Shown piece after piece: positions 9,379 to 19,587 of a DNA stretch of 64,000 nucleotides (position 1 is its first letter; each line of letters opens with the position of its first letter). The notes under the pieces are model-generated. The model saw nothing but the letters and a program-made list of their open reading frames with translations. It did not search any database and was not told the DNA's origin. Source of the stretch: Alphaproteobacteria bacterium (lineage in GTDB: Bacteria > Pseudomonadota > Alphaproteobacteria > UBA9219 > RGZA01); the NCBI GenBank assembly GCA_021732145.1, contig JAKFVN010000003.1, positions 62,001 to 126,000 of the forward strand. The letters are read 5' to 3'. The translations under genes were made by a program, and so were the position numbers.

Positions 9379-9414
9379 AACGGCGGCACGGCGGATAGCT
9401 GTGCCGCCGTTTTT
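9379..9414 (+). terminator. Rho-independent terminator after ydbL
   Basis: AACGGCGGCAC (9379-9389) pairs with GTGCCGCCGTT (9401-9411) around an 11-nt loop and runs into five T. It closes the ydbHL operon. Confidence 0.88.
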
Positions 9415-9547
9415 CATGCCATGCAGGGAATCCGCAAGGCGCTTTAATACATTATCTTAATTGGGAAATATCGATGCCATTTTTTAGCCGCAGATATGCG
9501 GTCTACTGGCAGCATTCCTTATCAGAGGTCCTTTACGGAGGTCTTAA

Positions 9548-10045
9548 ATGCTAAAGAAGAAAATCCTTACGTTTGCTGCCGCTGCTGTACTCAGCTTAGG
9601 CGCGCTTCCTGCACTTGCTGACAGCGTGAACTTTGGTTTCAGTGTAGGTGGTCGTCATGGCGGCGGCGGTCATGGTGGTTACGGTGGTGGTTATAGCGCT
9701 GGTCACGGCGGCTACAGAGGCGGCCACGGTGGGTACAGCAGTGGATGGAACAATCACGGCTATTACCGCTCACACTATCGCCCGGCGTATTATGGCCCGC
9801 GCTTTTATCAACCCGCTTATTACCCCGCGCCTTACTACTCATCAACGCGCGTTGTGTATGTTGACCAACCCCCTGCCTACATCGAAGACGAGCCGATTGT
9901 AGCCAATAAGGGCCGCGTGGTTTCCACCAACCCTTATTGCCGTGAATACCAACGCACGGTGAATGTGGGCGGCCGCACCCAGCAAAGCTATGGCACGGCC
10001 TGCCGCCAGCCAGATGGCGCATGGAAAATCGTAAGCAGCGATTAA
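9548..10045 (+). CDS. Glycine-rich exported protein with surface-antigen-type C-terminal domain
   Basis: 165 residues, with the ribosome-binding site GGAGG upstream. A signal peptide (ILTFAAAAVLSLGALPALA) is followed by a glycine/histidine/tyrosine-rich stretch (GGGGHGGYGGGYSAG and similar, about residues 36-70), a Tyr/Pro-rich segment (about 75-110) and a compact C-terminal domain, YCREYQRTVNVGGRTQQSYG followed by TACRQPDGAWKIV. That last domain is common at the end of small alphaproteobacterial outer-membrane or 17-kDa-type surface antigens; its two cysteines could form a disulfide. It is monocistronic, with a terminator behind it. Its function is not known. Confidence 0.82.
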   Translation: MLKKKILTFAAAAVLSLGALPALADSVNFGFSVGGRHGGGGHGGYGGGYSAGHGGYRGGHGGYSSGWNNHGYYRSHYRPAYYGPRFYQPAYYPAPYYSSTRVVYVDQPPAYIEDEPIVANKGRVVSTNPYCREYQRTVNVGGRTQQSYGTACRQPDGAWKIVSSD

Positions 10046-10069
10046 TGCGCTGATACACTTACTACCCCG

Positions 10070-10097
10070 CGCCCCGGCCAAAACCGGGGCGTTTTTT
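10070..10097 (+). terminator. Rho-independent terminator
   Basis: CGCCCCGG (10070-10077) and CCGGGGCG (10084-10091) pair around a 6-nt loop and are followed by six T. It ends the glycine-rich protein gene. Confidence 0.9.
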
Positions 10098-10140
10098 ATG
10101 CGCATTAGCGTACATGTGTCCTATTTACATGCGCTATAAA

Positions 10141-10169
10141 GGGCGCAAAGCGCCCCGCGCCAGTAGCGC
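10141..10169. repeat. Palindromic element, family C copy 1
   Basis: Two adjacent hairpins: GGGCGC-AAA-GCGCCC, then GCGC-CAGTA-GCGC. The same two-hairpin plan, with CGCGCC joining the hairpins, recurs at 40731-40763 with different stem bases. It lies in the spacer before the TMTC-like gene. Confidence 0.55.
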
Positions 10170-10231
10170 AAAACCAACGGCACTTGAACGCAATAAATAT
10201 TTTTTAATGATTTGCGCCGCTAAGTGGGGCT

Positions 10232-11824
10232 ATGCAAAAGCCCCTCTCAGAGCCGCAGATATTCGCCATCAGCATAGGCGTGCTGCTGCTTTGCGTGACA
10301 GTTGCCTATAGCAACATCTTCCATAATGCGTTTCTGCTGGATGATGAATTCCTTATCCAGAAAAACCGTTACCTGAACGGCTTCCAGTTTCTGCCATTCA
10401 TCTTCACGTCATCATCCACTTCAGGCGCTGCGGGAATTGATTCATTCTACCGCCCGCTGCAAACGGTGATTTATCTGATTACCAATCAGCTGTCCGGATT
10501 ATCCACCGCCGCTTTTCATATTCCGAATTTAATCCTGCATATGCTGAACACCTGCTTGGTGGTCAGCCTTGGCTTGCGCCTTGGCATTGCGCGCGTGCCA
10601 GCGTTTGTCGCAGCGCTTCTATGGGCGCTGCACCCCATGCACACCGAAGCGGTGACATATATGAGCGCGACTGCCGATACGCTCTATGCCTTTTTCTGCC
10701 TGTGCGGGCTTGCGGTCTTCATCCAAGACAACACGCGTCGCACCATGCTGCTTGCCTGCGGGGCGTTTATTCTTGCACTGTTATCAAAGGAAACCGCGCT
10801 GGTATTTCCGTTGCTGGCCATAGCCTGCATTTACCGCATGGATGCCCAGCGCCACAGCATCAAGCCCTATTTGAAAACATGGCCGTTATGGGTGATTGCG
10901 CTTATCTACATTATCCTGCGCATGACCCTTTTGAAACTGAACGGGCTTGATTTTTACAAGGCGCAAAACATTTATACCGAGCATTTCGTTGTTCGCTTCT
11001 TCACCTTTGCAGCGACCCTGCCGGATTACCTTGCGCTGATGTTCTATCCCGCTGGCTTGCATTTCGACCGCGCCTTTCCGGTTTATGCAGATATGTCCGA
11101 TACCAAGGTTATCATTGGCATCGTCATCTTTACTGCATGTGTGGTTACGGTCCTTTATTCCTTCATCAATAGAAAATCCGATGCTGCATGGATTTGCATC
11201 ACATGGGGGCTGTTATGGTTCGGGTTCGCGCATGTGCTGCATACGGGGCTTTTATTGCCCGTGAATGCGTTTTTTCTGGAGCATTGGATGTATCTGCCCA
11301 GCATCGGCTTGTTTCTTGCGTTGTGTGAACATGGCGCGCATTCGATCAACCGGCTTAAATCAGACACCGTGCAGGCGCTTAGTGCATGTGCCGTCATCAT
11401 CGTGGCTGGCACGCTGGGCGTGCTTGCCTATCGCCAAAACGCGGTGTGGGCGACACCGCTTTCGTTTTATTCAAACATTCTGAAATATGGCGGGGAAAAA
11501 GCGCGCGTTCATAACAACATCGCTATGGCCTATGATGATGCGGGCGATAGCCAAGCTGCAATTAAGCATTACACGCGGGCGATTGAGATTGAAGATAACT
11601 ACGCGCAAACGCGCTATAACCTTGCGCTGCTCTTGATGAAAACATCACCCGGCAATGCATCACAAGCCATGAAGCATTTACAGCGCGCGGTTGAGATTAA
11701 TCCGGATTTTTTCCAGGCCTATAAGGTCATGGGCCAGATTTATGAAGCGCAAGGCGATAAAGCCAAGGCCAAGGAAAACCAGCTTAAGTTTCTGAATCTG
11801 ATGAAGACGTATTTGCAGTACTAG
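10232..11824 (+). CDS. TMTC-like polytopic membrane protein with C-terminal TPR repeats (putative GT-C glycosyltransferase)
   Basis: 530 residues. About ten hydrophobic helices fill residues 10-395, followed by three TPR units (about 415-525: RVHNNIAMAYDDAGDSQAAI, QTRYNLALLLMKTSPG, QAYKVMGQIYEAQGDKAKAK). The first periplasmic loop has an acidic pair after helix 1 (FLLDDEF), as in GT-C enzymes that use polyprenyl-phosphate sugars. SFYRPL, HPMHTEAV and EHWMYLPSIGL match the bacterial relatives of TMTC/O-mannosyltransferases. The donor and acceptor are unknown. The ATG at 10232 has no strong ribosome-binding site. Confidence 0.8.
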   Translation: MQKPLSEPQIFAISIGVLLLCVTVAYSNIFHNAFLLDDEFLIQKNRYLNGFQFLPFIFTSSSTSGAAGIDSFYRPLQTVIYLITNQLSGLSTAAFHIPNLILHMLNTCLVVSLGLRLGIARVPAFVAALLWALHPMHTEAVTYMSATADTLYAFFCLCGLAVFIQDNTRRTMLLACGAFILALLSKETALVFPLLAIACIYRMDAQRHSIKPYLKTWPLWVIALIYIILRMTLLKLNGLDFYKAQNIYTEHFVVRFFTFAATLPDYLALMFYPAGLHFDRAFPVYADMSDTKVIIGIVIFTACVVTVLYSFINRKSDAAWICITWGLLWFGFAHVLHTGLLLPVNAFFLEHWMYLPSIGLFLALCEHGAHSINRLKSDTVQALSACAVIIVAGTLGVLAYRQNAVWATPLSFYSNILKYGGEKARVHNNIAMAYDDAGDSQAAIKHYTRAIEIEDNYAQTRYNLALLLMKTSPGNASQAMKHLQRAVEINPDFFQAYKVMGQIYEAQGDKAKAKENQLKFLNLMKTYLQY

Positions 11825-11840
11825 CTATTTGCTGGCCAAC

Positions 11841-13646
11841 TTATTTACTAGCCGTGCGCACAATTTCATAGGACGGCCATTCGCCGCGGCTAAGCGACGC
11901 AATCGCGCCCAGCGGCTTTCCAAAACGCACGCGATAGGATGCATAGGTTGCCAATACCTTTTGCACGTAATCACGCGTCTCCTTTAATGGCATGCTTTCA
12001 ATGAACAGTAACGGGTCTTTGCCATGTCGCTCATCATTATACAATTGCTGCACCTTGCCCGGGCCGCAATTATAGCCCGCGATAATCAGCAGCAGGTTTC
12101 CATCAATACCGCTCATGCCGGATAGATGCTGGATGTAACGGTCACCCAGCGCAATGTTCGCGGTCGGGTTAAACAATGTGCCGCTGCTGCCCACGGTAAT
12201 ACGCTCGGCCGTGCCGGGCATTATCTGCATAATGCCGCGCGCACCGCTTGGGCTGCGTGCCGTTGGTTCAAAACGCGATTCGTTCCATGCAATCGCCATG
12301 ACCAAGGCGGGGTCGGATGTAAGACCGCCAGCGGGCTGCCAAGGCAGCGCAGGATATGAACCGCGCGCAAATTTGCGTGGACGCATGGAAAGATTTGGCA
12401 AGACCGCGGCCTGGCTTAATGCTTCCAGTGCATCCTGCAATTCGGGCTTATCGCCAAGGCTTTGCAGTTCGCGCAAGGCTAATTCCTTTTCGCCGATTTG
12501 CAATAATGCAAGGCCGCGTGCGCCGGCGCGCGTCTGGCTAAGCTTTACAACCTGCTGCTTGGTTAATGTTGGCTCCCGCCATACATCGAGCAGCGCCTTG
12601 TCATCGCTGGCCCTGCGCGCCAATGCCAGCATGCCGTAATAGCTGTGCGGGTCGGATGCGGCTTGTTCATAATAATACGCCGCCAAATCGGTTTGCAGGC
12701 TTTTCTCGAACGAACGCGCTGCCCAGAACGCAGCCGCATTTCGGTTCACATCAGGCACATTTTCTGCCTTCGCGATGCTTGCAAAATTACGGGATGCTTC
12801 TGCATAATCCTGCACGGCAAAAGCAGAGAGGCCTTTGACCCATGCCGGATAATAGGCCTCAAAGGGTTCATCGGTTCCAACATCAACATCGGTAAGTTTT
12901 TTCAAGACTTCTTCAAACCGACCTGTGCGCCATAAATTTTCGGCCGAAAATCCGCGCGGCTTTTTCCATTCCACGGTTTCGGCCATCATCGGCCTGCCCA
13001 TAGCGGGCGGGGTGATAATTTTGGCAACAGGTGGCTGGGTCAGCTTCACATCGCTGGTCACGCGCATGGAAAGCGCTTTCTTATAGATACCCTGTGCCTG
13101 CGGGTAATCGCTGTAACGGCGCAGCCATTCGGCCAATTCGCCATATTTCAAATTCGGGTTGCGCGGATGCAGCAAAAACAGGGACTGCGCAACACCAATC
13201 AACTCGCCATTTTTTATGTCGCGCGCAATAACTTCCGCATCATCAAGGCGGCCGTCTTTCAGCGCGGCAAACAATTTGCGGTAATTTTTTTCGTCCGATG
13301 CATTAAGCAGCTTGGCCATTTCCGGCACAGGCGCGGTGGCTTCAGCCTCCTCCTGCTGTTTCATGCCGCGTACCAGATTGCGCGTCTTGGCTGGCTTTCG
13401 GCTTGGCACGGTCACAACCGGCGCAACCACAGCGTTGGTGGCCACGACGGGTTCCGCTTTACGCGTCCATTTCTGGATGAGCGAGAGCGTTTCCTGGCCA
13501 AGCTTGCCAAGATTAAAATCTTGTAATGAGATTGTTGGTTCTGCGGCGATACCCAGGCTTAGCCATGCGCCAAGCATTATTGCGGGTACAAGACGCAGGA
13601 ATTTTCGTGTTTCCTGCACCTGCCGCTTCGTTTTATGAAGCACCAT
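11841..13646 (-). CDS. Soluble lytic murein transglycosylase (Slt70-like)
   Basis: 601 residues. A signal peptide or anchor (FLRLVPAIMLGAWLSLGIAAEP) is followed by a long alpha-helical superhelix (about 100-400, typical of the Slt ring) and a lysozyme-like SLT domain (about 435-575). The catalytic glutamate is E456 in AIAWNESRFEP, followed by SGARGIMQIMPGTA and the active-site strand IIAGYNCGPGKV. It cleaves the MurNAc-GlcNAc bond of peptidoglycan in the periplasm, giving 1,6-anhydro ends. Length and domain order are normal. It is monocistronic. Confidence 0.94.
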   Translation of the reverse strand: MVLHKTKRQVQETRKFLRLVPAIMLGAWLSLGIAAEPTISLQDFNLGKLGQETLSLIQKWTRKAEPVVATNAVVAPVVTVPSRKPAKTRNLVRGMKQQEEAEATAPVPEMAKLLNASDEKNYRKLFAALKDGRLDDAEVIARDIKNGELIGVAQSLFLLHPRNPNLKYGELAEWLRRYSDYPQAQGIYKKALSMRVTSDVKLTQPPVAKIITPPAMGRPMMAETVEWKKPRGFSAENLWRTGRFEEVLKKLTDVDVGTDEPFEAYYPAWVKGLSAFAVQDYAEASRNFASIAKAENVPDVNRNAAAFWAARSFEKSLQTDLAAYYYEQAASDPHSYYGMLALARRASDDKALLDVWREPTLTKQQVVKLSQTRAGARGLALLQIGEKELALRELQSLGDKPELQDALEALSQAAVLPNLSMRPRKFARGSYPALPWQPAGGLTSDPALVMAIAWNESRFEPTARSPSGARGIMQIMPGTAERITVGSSGTLFNPTANIALGDRYIQHLSGMSGIDGNLLLIIAGYNCGPGKVQQLYNDERHGKDPLLFIESMPLKETRDYVQKVLATYASYRVRFGKPLGAIASLSRGEWPSYEIVRTASK

Positions 13647-13786
13647 AATGGGTGCGTCTTAAACAACGGATTCATGCGAGGCAAGTAAAATCGCTATAAA
13701 AAACCCAATAAAAACGGTGCAAAAAAAGTGTAAAAATTCTACTTGTTTAAAATCAATATCTTATCTGCATTGTATCGGGAAAAAAG

Positions 13787-14644
13787 TTAATTTGTGCCCG
13801 ATTCAGTTGCCTTTTTAAATAGCAGCAAATCGTTCCAAGCAAGGCGTTTTTGTGACGCTTGGCGAAGCAGGTAAGCCGGATGAAACATCGGAAAACAGGG
13901 AATGGTGACGGCTTCATTCGTCACGACATCGGTATACGTATACGTAAATTGCTTGCCGCGCATTTTGGTAATGCCGTCGCGGCGATTCAAAAGGCTTTTC
14001 ACGGCAACTGCGCCCAGCAGAATTAGAAATTTTGGCTTCACGATTGCAATATGCTTTTCGGTAAATGGCAAGCATACCGCCACTTCGCTATCGGTCGGGT
14101 TACGGTTACCGGGCGGTCGCCACGGCACAATATTGCTGATATAGACATTGGTGCGGTCAAGCCCGATGCAGCCCATCATCTTATCCAGCAATTTTCCGGA
14201 TACGCCGACAAACGGCAATCCCTGCCTGTCTTCATCCTCACCGGGCGCTTCACCCACCATCATAATCGATGCCTGCGGATTGCCATCGGCGAATACCAAA
14301 TTCTTTGATGTCTTTTTCAGCGCACACCCTTCAAATGCCTGCATCTCCGCGCGCAATTCATCCGGCGTGGTGGCATGCACATGGCCTGGCACGAAACTGG
14401 GCACTAGCGATATGGGTTTTTGAACGGGTGCTTTATAGGAAGAAACGCGCTCTCCTTCGATATGCTGCGCTGCCAGATTTTCTGAAAACCCTTTCTCGGA
14501 AGATTGTGCAGGCATAACGGATAGCGCTGCAACGGGCAATGTCCGGTCTATGGGTTGTTCCGCTATCGCTTCATCCACGCCCATGGCCAATTGCCAGGAA
14601 AGCGCAGAATATGGGGTTAGTTCTGGGTTTAACGAATCTGTCAT
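13787..14644 (-). CDS. Uracil-DNA glycosylase, family 4 type
   Basis: 285 residues. The catalytic domain occupies about residues 95-280: the motif [18 protein letters not shown], then [14 protein letters not shown] and the late motif [10 protein letters not shown]. The cysteines FEGCAL and VAVCLPF are at places where family 4 enzymes hold a 4Fe-4S cluster. The first 90 residues are a variable, probably disordered extension as in other alphaproteobacteria. It removes uracil from DNA to start base-excision repair. It is divergent from the ETF-QO gene. Confidence 0.92.
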   Translation of the reverse strand: MTDSLNPELTPYSALSWQLAMGVDEAIAEQPIDRTLPVAALSVMPAQSSEKGFSENLAAQHIEGERVSSYKAPVQKPISLVPSFVPGHVHATTPDELRAEMQAFEGCALKKTSKNLVFADGNPQASIMMVGEAPGEDEDRQGLPFVGVSGKLLDKMMGCIGLDRTNVYISNIVPWRPPGNRNPTDSEVAVCLPFTEKHIAIVKPKFLILLGAVAVKSLLNRRDGITKMRGKQFTYTYTDVVTNEAVTIPCFPMFHPAYLLRQASQKRLAWNDLLLFKKATESGTN

Positions 14645-14741
14645 GGTTTTTAGTTTAAATTACCTGCCAGAAAAACAAACAAAAACCATATATAAAAAAC
14701 AGGCTATCCCCCATCTTTATTAATAATATTGGCAGGATGAT

Positions 14742-16394
14742 ATGACAGGCAATTGGCACCGCGATGACCGCGAGACTATGGAATATGATGTGTTAATTGT
14801 TGGCGCGGGCCCGGCAGGGCTTTCAGCTGCCATTCACCTGAAACAACTGGCCGCAAAAGAAAACAAGGAACTTTCCGTCTGCATCATCGAAAAGGGCGCG
14901 GAAGTTGGCACGCATTTATTATCGGGCGCGGTGCTGGAACCACGCGCGTTCGAAGAATTATTTCCAAACTGGGTTGAGATGGGCGCGCCGCTAATCACCA
15001 AGGCGCAAAAAGACAAGTTTCTGTTTTTAACAAACAGCATGGCTATTCCATTGCCTAACCCGCCCACCATGCACAATAAAGGTAACTACATCATAAGTCT
15101 GGGTGAGCTTGCGCGCTGGATGGCTGGCCAAGCCGAAAATCTTGGCGTTGAAATTTATCCAGGCTTTGCCGGCGCAGAATTGCTGATTGATGAAACGGGA
15201 TGCGTGCGCGGCGTTGCGACCGGCGATCAAGGCATTTCCAAAAAAGGCGAGCGCACGGATGCGTTCACGCAAGGCGTTGAACTGGTTGCCAGGCAAACCA
15301 TTTTTGCCGAAGGCTGCCGCGGCTCCCTTACCAAACAACTGTTTGAAAAATACAAATTGCGCGATGGCGTTGACCCGCAAACCTACGGCCTTGGCATCAA
15401 GGAAATATGGGAAATTGCGCCGGAAAACTTCGAATTGGGCAGCATTACCCATACGATTGGCTGGCCGATGGATACCATGACCTATGGCGGTTCATGGATG
15501 TATCATTACGGAAAAAATCTGGTTTCCATCGGATTTGTCGTGGGGCTTGATTATCAAAATCCGTATCTGTCACCTTACGAAGAATTCCAACGCTTCAAAC
15601 ATCACCCCGCCATTTCAAAAGTTTTAAAGGGCGGCAAACGCATTGCATACGGTGCCCGCGCGATTAACGAAGGCGGTTTTCAATCCATTCCCAAACTGAC
15701 CTTCCCCGGCGGAATGCTGATTGGCGATGCGGCTGGCTTTTTGAACGTTCCAAAAATTAAAGGCAATCACACCGCGATGAAATCCGGCATGGTTGCAGCG
15801 AAAGCCATCTTTGAGCATTTCAATAAAAGCTATGACAGCAATGAAGTGTCTGGCTACACCAGCATGATTAAACAAAGCTGGATATGGAAAGAACTGGAAT
15901 TGGTGCGCAACATTCGCCCGGCTTTCCATTTTGGGTTGTTCTTTGGCATGCTCTATGCCGCGTTTGATACCTTTATTATGAAGGGCAAAGCGCCGTGGAC
16001 ATTCCATAACCACGCCGACCATTCGAGCCTGAAAAAGGCAGATGAATGCAGCAAAATCAGCTATCCAAAACCGGATGGCGTGCTCAGTTTCGACCGCCTC
16101 ACCTCGGTTTCCTTAACCGGAACCAACCATGCCGAAGACCAACCATCGCATTTGCAACTTAAAAATCCTGCGCTCGCGATTGATGTGAATTATGCACTCT
16201 ATGCCAGCCCGGAAACACGTTATTGCCCGGCGGGCGTTTATGAAATCGTGAAAGATGCCAGCGATAAGCCAGCCTTGCAAATCAATGCGCAAAACTGCAT
16301 TCATTGCAAAACCTGCGACATCAAAGACCCAATGCAGAATATCAATTGGGTTACACCTGAAGGTGGCGGCGGCCCTAATTATGGGGCGATGTAG
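14742..16394 (+). CDS. Electron transfer flavoprotein:ubiquinone oxidoreductase (ETF-QO)
   Basis: 550 residues, full length. The FAD-binding dinucleotide fold is at the N-terminus (YDVLIVGAGPAGLSAAIHL). The central region has the membrane-associating ubiquinone-binding part, including LIGDAAGFLNVPKIKGNHTA. The C-terminus carries the 4Fe-4S ligands: CPAGVYEIV, then NCIHCKTCDIKDP and NWVTPEGGGGP. It moves electrons from ETF (fed by acyl-CoA and amino-acid dehydrogenases) into the quinone pool at the inner membrane. The start at 14742 has AGGAT close upstream; an ATG 12 codons in would also keep the FAD motif. Confidence 0.96.
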   Translation: MTGNWHRDDRETMEYDVLIVGAGPAGLSAAIHLKQLAAKENKELSVCIIEKGAEVGTHLLSGAVLEPRAFEELFPNWVEMGAPLITKAQKDKFLFLTNSMAIPLPNPPTMHNKGNYIISLGELARWMAGQAENLGVEIYPGFAGAELLIDETGCVRGVATGDQGISKKGERTDAFTQGVELVARQTIFAEGCRGSLTKQLFEKYKLRDGVDPQTYGLGIKEIWEIAPENFELGSITHTIGWPMDTMTYGGSWMYHYGKNLVSIGFVVGLDYQNPYLSPYEEFQRFKHHPAISKVLKGGKRIAYGARAINEGGFQSIPKLTFPGGMLIGDAAGFLNVPKIKGNHTAMKSGMVAAKAIFEHFNKSYDSNEVSGYTSMIKQSWIWKELELVRNIRPAFHFGLFFGMLYAAFDTFIMKGKAPWTFHNHADHSSLKKADECSKISYPKPDGVLSFDRLTSVSLTGTNHAEDQPSHLQLKNPALAIDVNYALYASPETRYCPAGVYEIVKDASDKPALQINAQNCIHCKTCDIKDPMQNINWVTPEGGGGPNYGAM

Positions 16395-16406
16395 TACGGG
16401 AATGGT

Positions 16407-17254
16407 TCAGTGACCGGAAATGGTTCCAAACACCACGCGTGCGATATTCTGAAAATCTTGGCGCATTCCAACACCACCAAATCCGTTTTGCTTTAAAATG
16501 TCCTGCACCGTGCCAGCCTGCGCATGACCCACTTCAAACGCCAATAAACCGCCGTTTTTCAGCAGGTTTTTGGCCATTGGCGTGATGATGCGGTATGGCT
16601 CTAAACCATCTTCGCCGCCATCCAATGCCAGCATCGGGTCATAATCGCGCACTTCGGGCTGTAAATCATTCAATTCAGATTTGGCGATATAGGGCGGGTT
16701 GCTGACCACCACATCAAACATGCCATTTACGTTTTCGCACCAATTCGTTTCCAGAAAACTTGCACGCGTTTTCAAGCCCAACTGCACCGCGTTTTGCTGC
16801 GCGGCTTGTAATGCGCGGGATGACTTATCCGTCCCCATGCCTTGCGCATATTGGTATTCATGCAACAGCGACAATAAAACGCAGCCCGTGCCCGTGCCGA
16901 TATCGAGAATTTTCAGCGGTGTAGCTTTATCCGGCAGTTTTTTTAAAACGCATTCCACTAATGTTTCCGTGTCGGGGCGTGGTTCCAGCGTTGCTTCATT
17001 CAGGCCAAAAGGCAGGCCCCAAAACTCGCGAATACCATGAATGCGCGCCAACGGTTCGCGTTTTTCGCGCCTGGCCAGCCAGCCTTGGAATATGGTTTCT
17101 TCATCAATATCCAATTCAACGCGCGGGCGGATAATCAATTCCAGCGCTTCGCATTGCAGCGCATAACTCAATAGCAACCGTGCTTCACGCTCGGGGTCTT
17201 CAATGCCTGCTTCTTTAAGGCGCTGCGAAGCATATATTAACGCTTCGCCCCTTC

Positions 17255-17258
<4 letters not shown>
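16407..17258 (-). CDS. prmC: Peptide chain release factor N5-glutamine methyltransferase
   Basis: 283 residues. An N-terminal helical recognition domain (about 1-85) precedes the SAM domain, with [15 protein letters not shown] (motif I) and the catalytic NPPY motif in [13 protein letters not shown]. PrmC methylates the glutamine of the GGQ loop of release factors. Its start overlaps the end of prfA by 4 nt (17255-17258), so it is translationally coupled to its substrate's gene. It converges on the ETF-QO gene with only 12 nt between. Confidence 0.95.
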
Positions 17259-18325
<1,067 letters not shown>

Positions 18326-18334
18326 GGGTGGTGT

Positions 18335-19504
18335 CTACTCTGCGGCTGCTTGTTGCAGTTCGCTTTGCGCCGCAGCTTTTTTGGCATCAATGCCAGCTTG
18401 AATTTCAGCAGCTTTCTTTTCAACCAGACCAACCAAGTGATCAACGATGTCTTCGTCTTTCAAACGGTGTGCGGGCTGGCCAGCAATGTAAACTTGGTGA
18501 GTATTCTTACCGCCGCCTGTGAAACCAATATCGGTATAGGTTGCTTCGCCGGGGCCGTTTACCACGCAGCCAATCACCGACACGCTCATTGGCGTGGTGA
18601 TGTGCGATAGGCGTTGTTCCAGAACTTCCACGGTTTTAATCACGTTGAAGTTTTGGCGCGCGCAAGATGGGCATGAAATGAGCGTCACGCCGCGGCAGCG
18701 CAAATTCATGCTTTTCAGCATGTCAAAGCCGACTTTTACTTCTTCTTCAGGCTCAGCTGACAATGAAACGCGGATGGTATCGCCGATGCCCGACCATAGC
18801 AGCATGCCAAGACCGATGGATGATTTCACGGTGCCGATGCGCGTGCCGCCTGCTTCGGTAATGCCAATATGCATCGGATAATCGCATGCATCAGCCAATG
18901 CTTGATACGATGCAACGCCCAAGAACACGTCGGATGCTTTCACGGAAATATTGGTGTTGAAGAAATCATTGTCTTCAAGAATTTTAATGTGGTCGAGCGC
19001 GCTTTCCACCATCGCATCGGGGCAAGGCTCGCCGTATTTTTCCAGCAAATCACTTTCGAGCGAACCTGCGTTCACGCCAATGCGGATTGCGCAGCCATGA
19101 TCTTTCGCGGCTTTTACAACTTCCTTCACGCGGTCGGCAGAACCGATGTTACCGGGGTTGATGCGCAGTTCCGCTGCGCCCGCTTCGGCAGCTTCCAATG
19201 CGCGCTTGTAATGGAAATGGATATCCGCCGAAATCGGGCAGCGGGATTGCTTTACAACTTCCTTGAGCGCTGCCGTTGATTCTTCATCAGGGCAGGACAC
19301 GCGCACCATATCGGCGCCTACATCCACGCAGCGGTTAATCTGCGCAACGGTCGCTTCCACATCTTTGGTAAGCGTGTTGGTCATGGTCTGAACCGAGATT
19401 GGCGCATCACCGCCCATTTCCAACGGGCCAACGTTAATCTTGCGGCATGCCCGGCGCTGAATCTGGCGCCAAGGGCGAATACTATTAATATCGTCGTGTA
19501 ACAT
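18335..19504 (-). CDS. ispG: 4-hydroxy-3-methylbut-2-enyl diphosphate synthase (flavodoxin/ferredoxin)
   Basis: 389 residues from the ATG at 19504, chosen because AGGAAAAG lies just upstream; a longer frame to 19552 has no such site. The TIM barrel ([12 protein letters not shown] ... ISADIHFHY) is followed by the 4Fe-4S domain with cysteines in [12 protein letters not shown] and [12 protein letters not shown], and the catalytic-side motif DIGFTGGG. It catalyses the penultimate step of the MEP isoprenoid pathway. The C-terminal alanine-rich tail ([13 protein letters not shown]) is variable in the family. It lies between rodZ and prfA on the same strand. Confidence 0.96.
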   Translation of the reverse strand: MLHDDINSIRPWRQIQRRACRKINVGPLEMGGDAPISVQTMTNTLTKDVEATVAQINRCVDVGADMVRVSCPDEESTAALKEVVKQSRCPISADIHFHYKRALEAAEAGAAELRINPGNIGSADRVKEVVKAAKDHGCAIRIGVNAGSLESDLLEKYGEPCPDAMVESALDHIKILEDNDFFNTNISVKASDVFLGVASYQALADACDYPMHIGITEAGGTRIGTVKSSIGLGMLLWSGIGDTIRVSLSAEPEEEVKVGFDMLKSMNLRCRGVTLISCPSCARQNFNVIKTVEVLEQRLSHITTPMSVSVIGCVVNGPGEATYTDIGFTGGGKNTHQVYIAGQPAHRLKDEDIVDHLVGLVEKKAAEIQAGIDAKKAAAQSELQQAAAE

Positions 19505-19587
19505 TTCTTTTCCTGTTTTCCCACCAGCTTTATGCGCGATGATATAGCCCAAAAAAGGGGCAAAAGCTAGCTTTTAAGGCGGCTTAT

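Noticed and set aside
19562-19575. Perfect palindrome AAAAGCTAGCTTTT between rodZ and ispG
   Set aside because: It is short, has no spacer and no T-run, and lies in a 35-bp-scale gap; it may be chance, and no binding protein is suggested.
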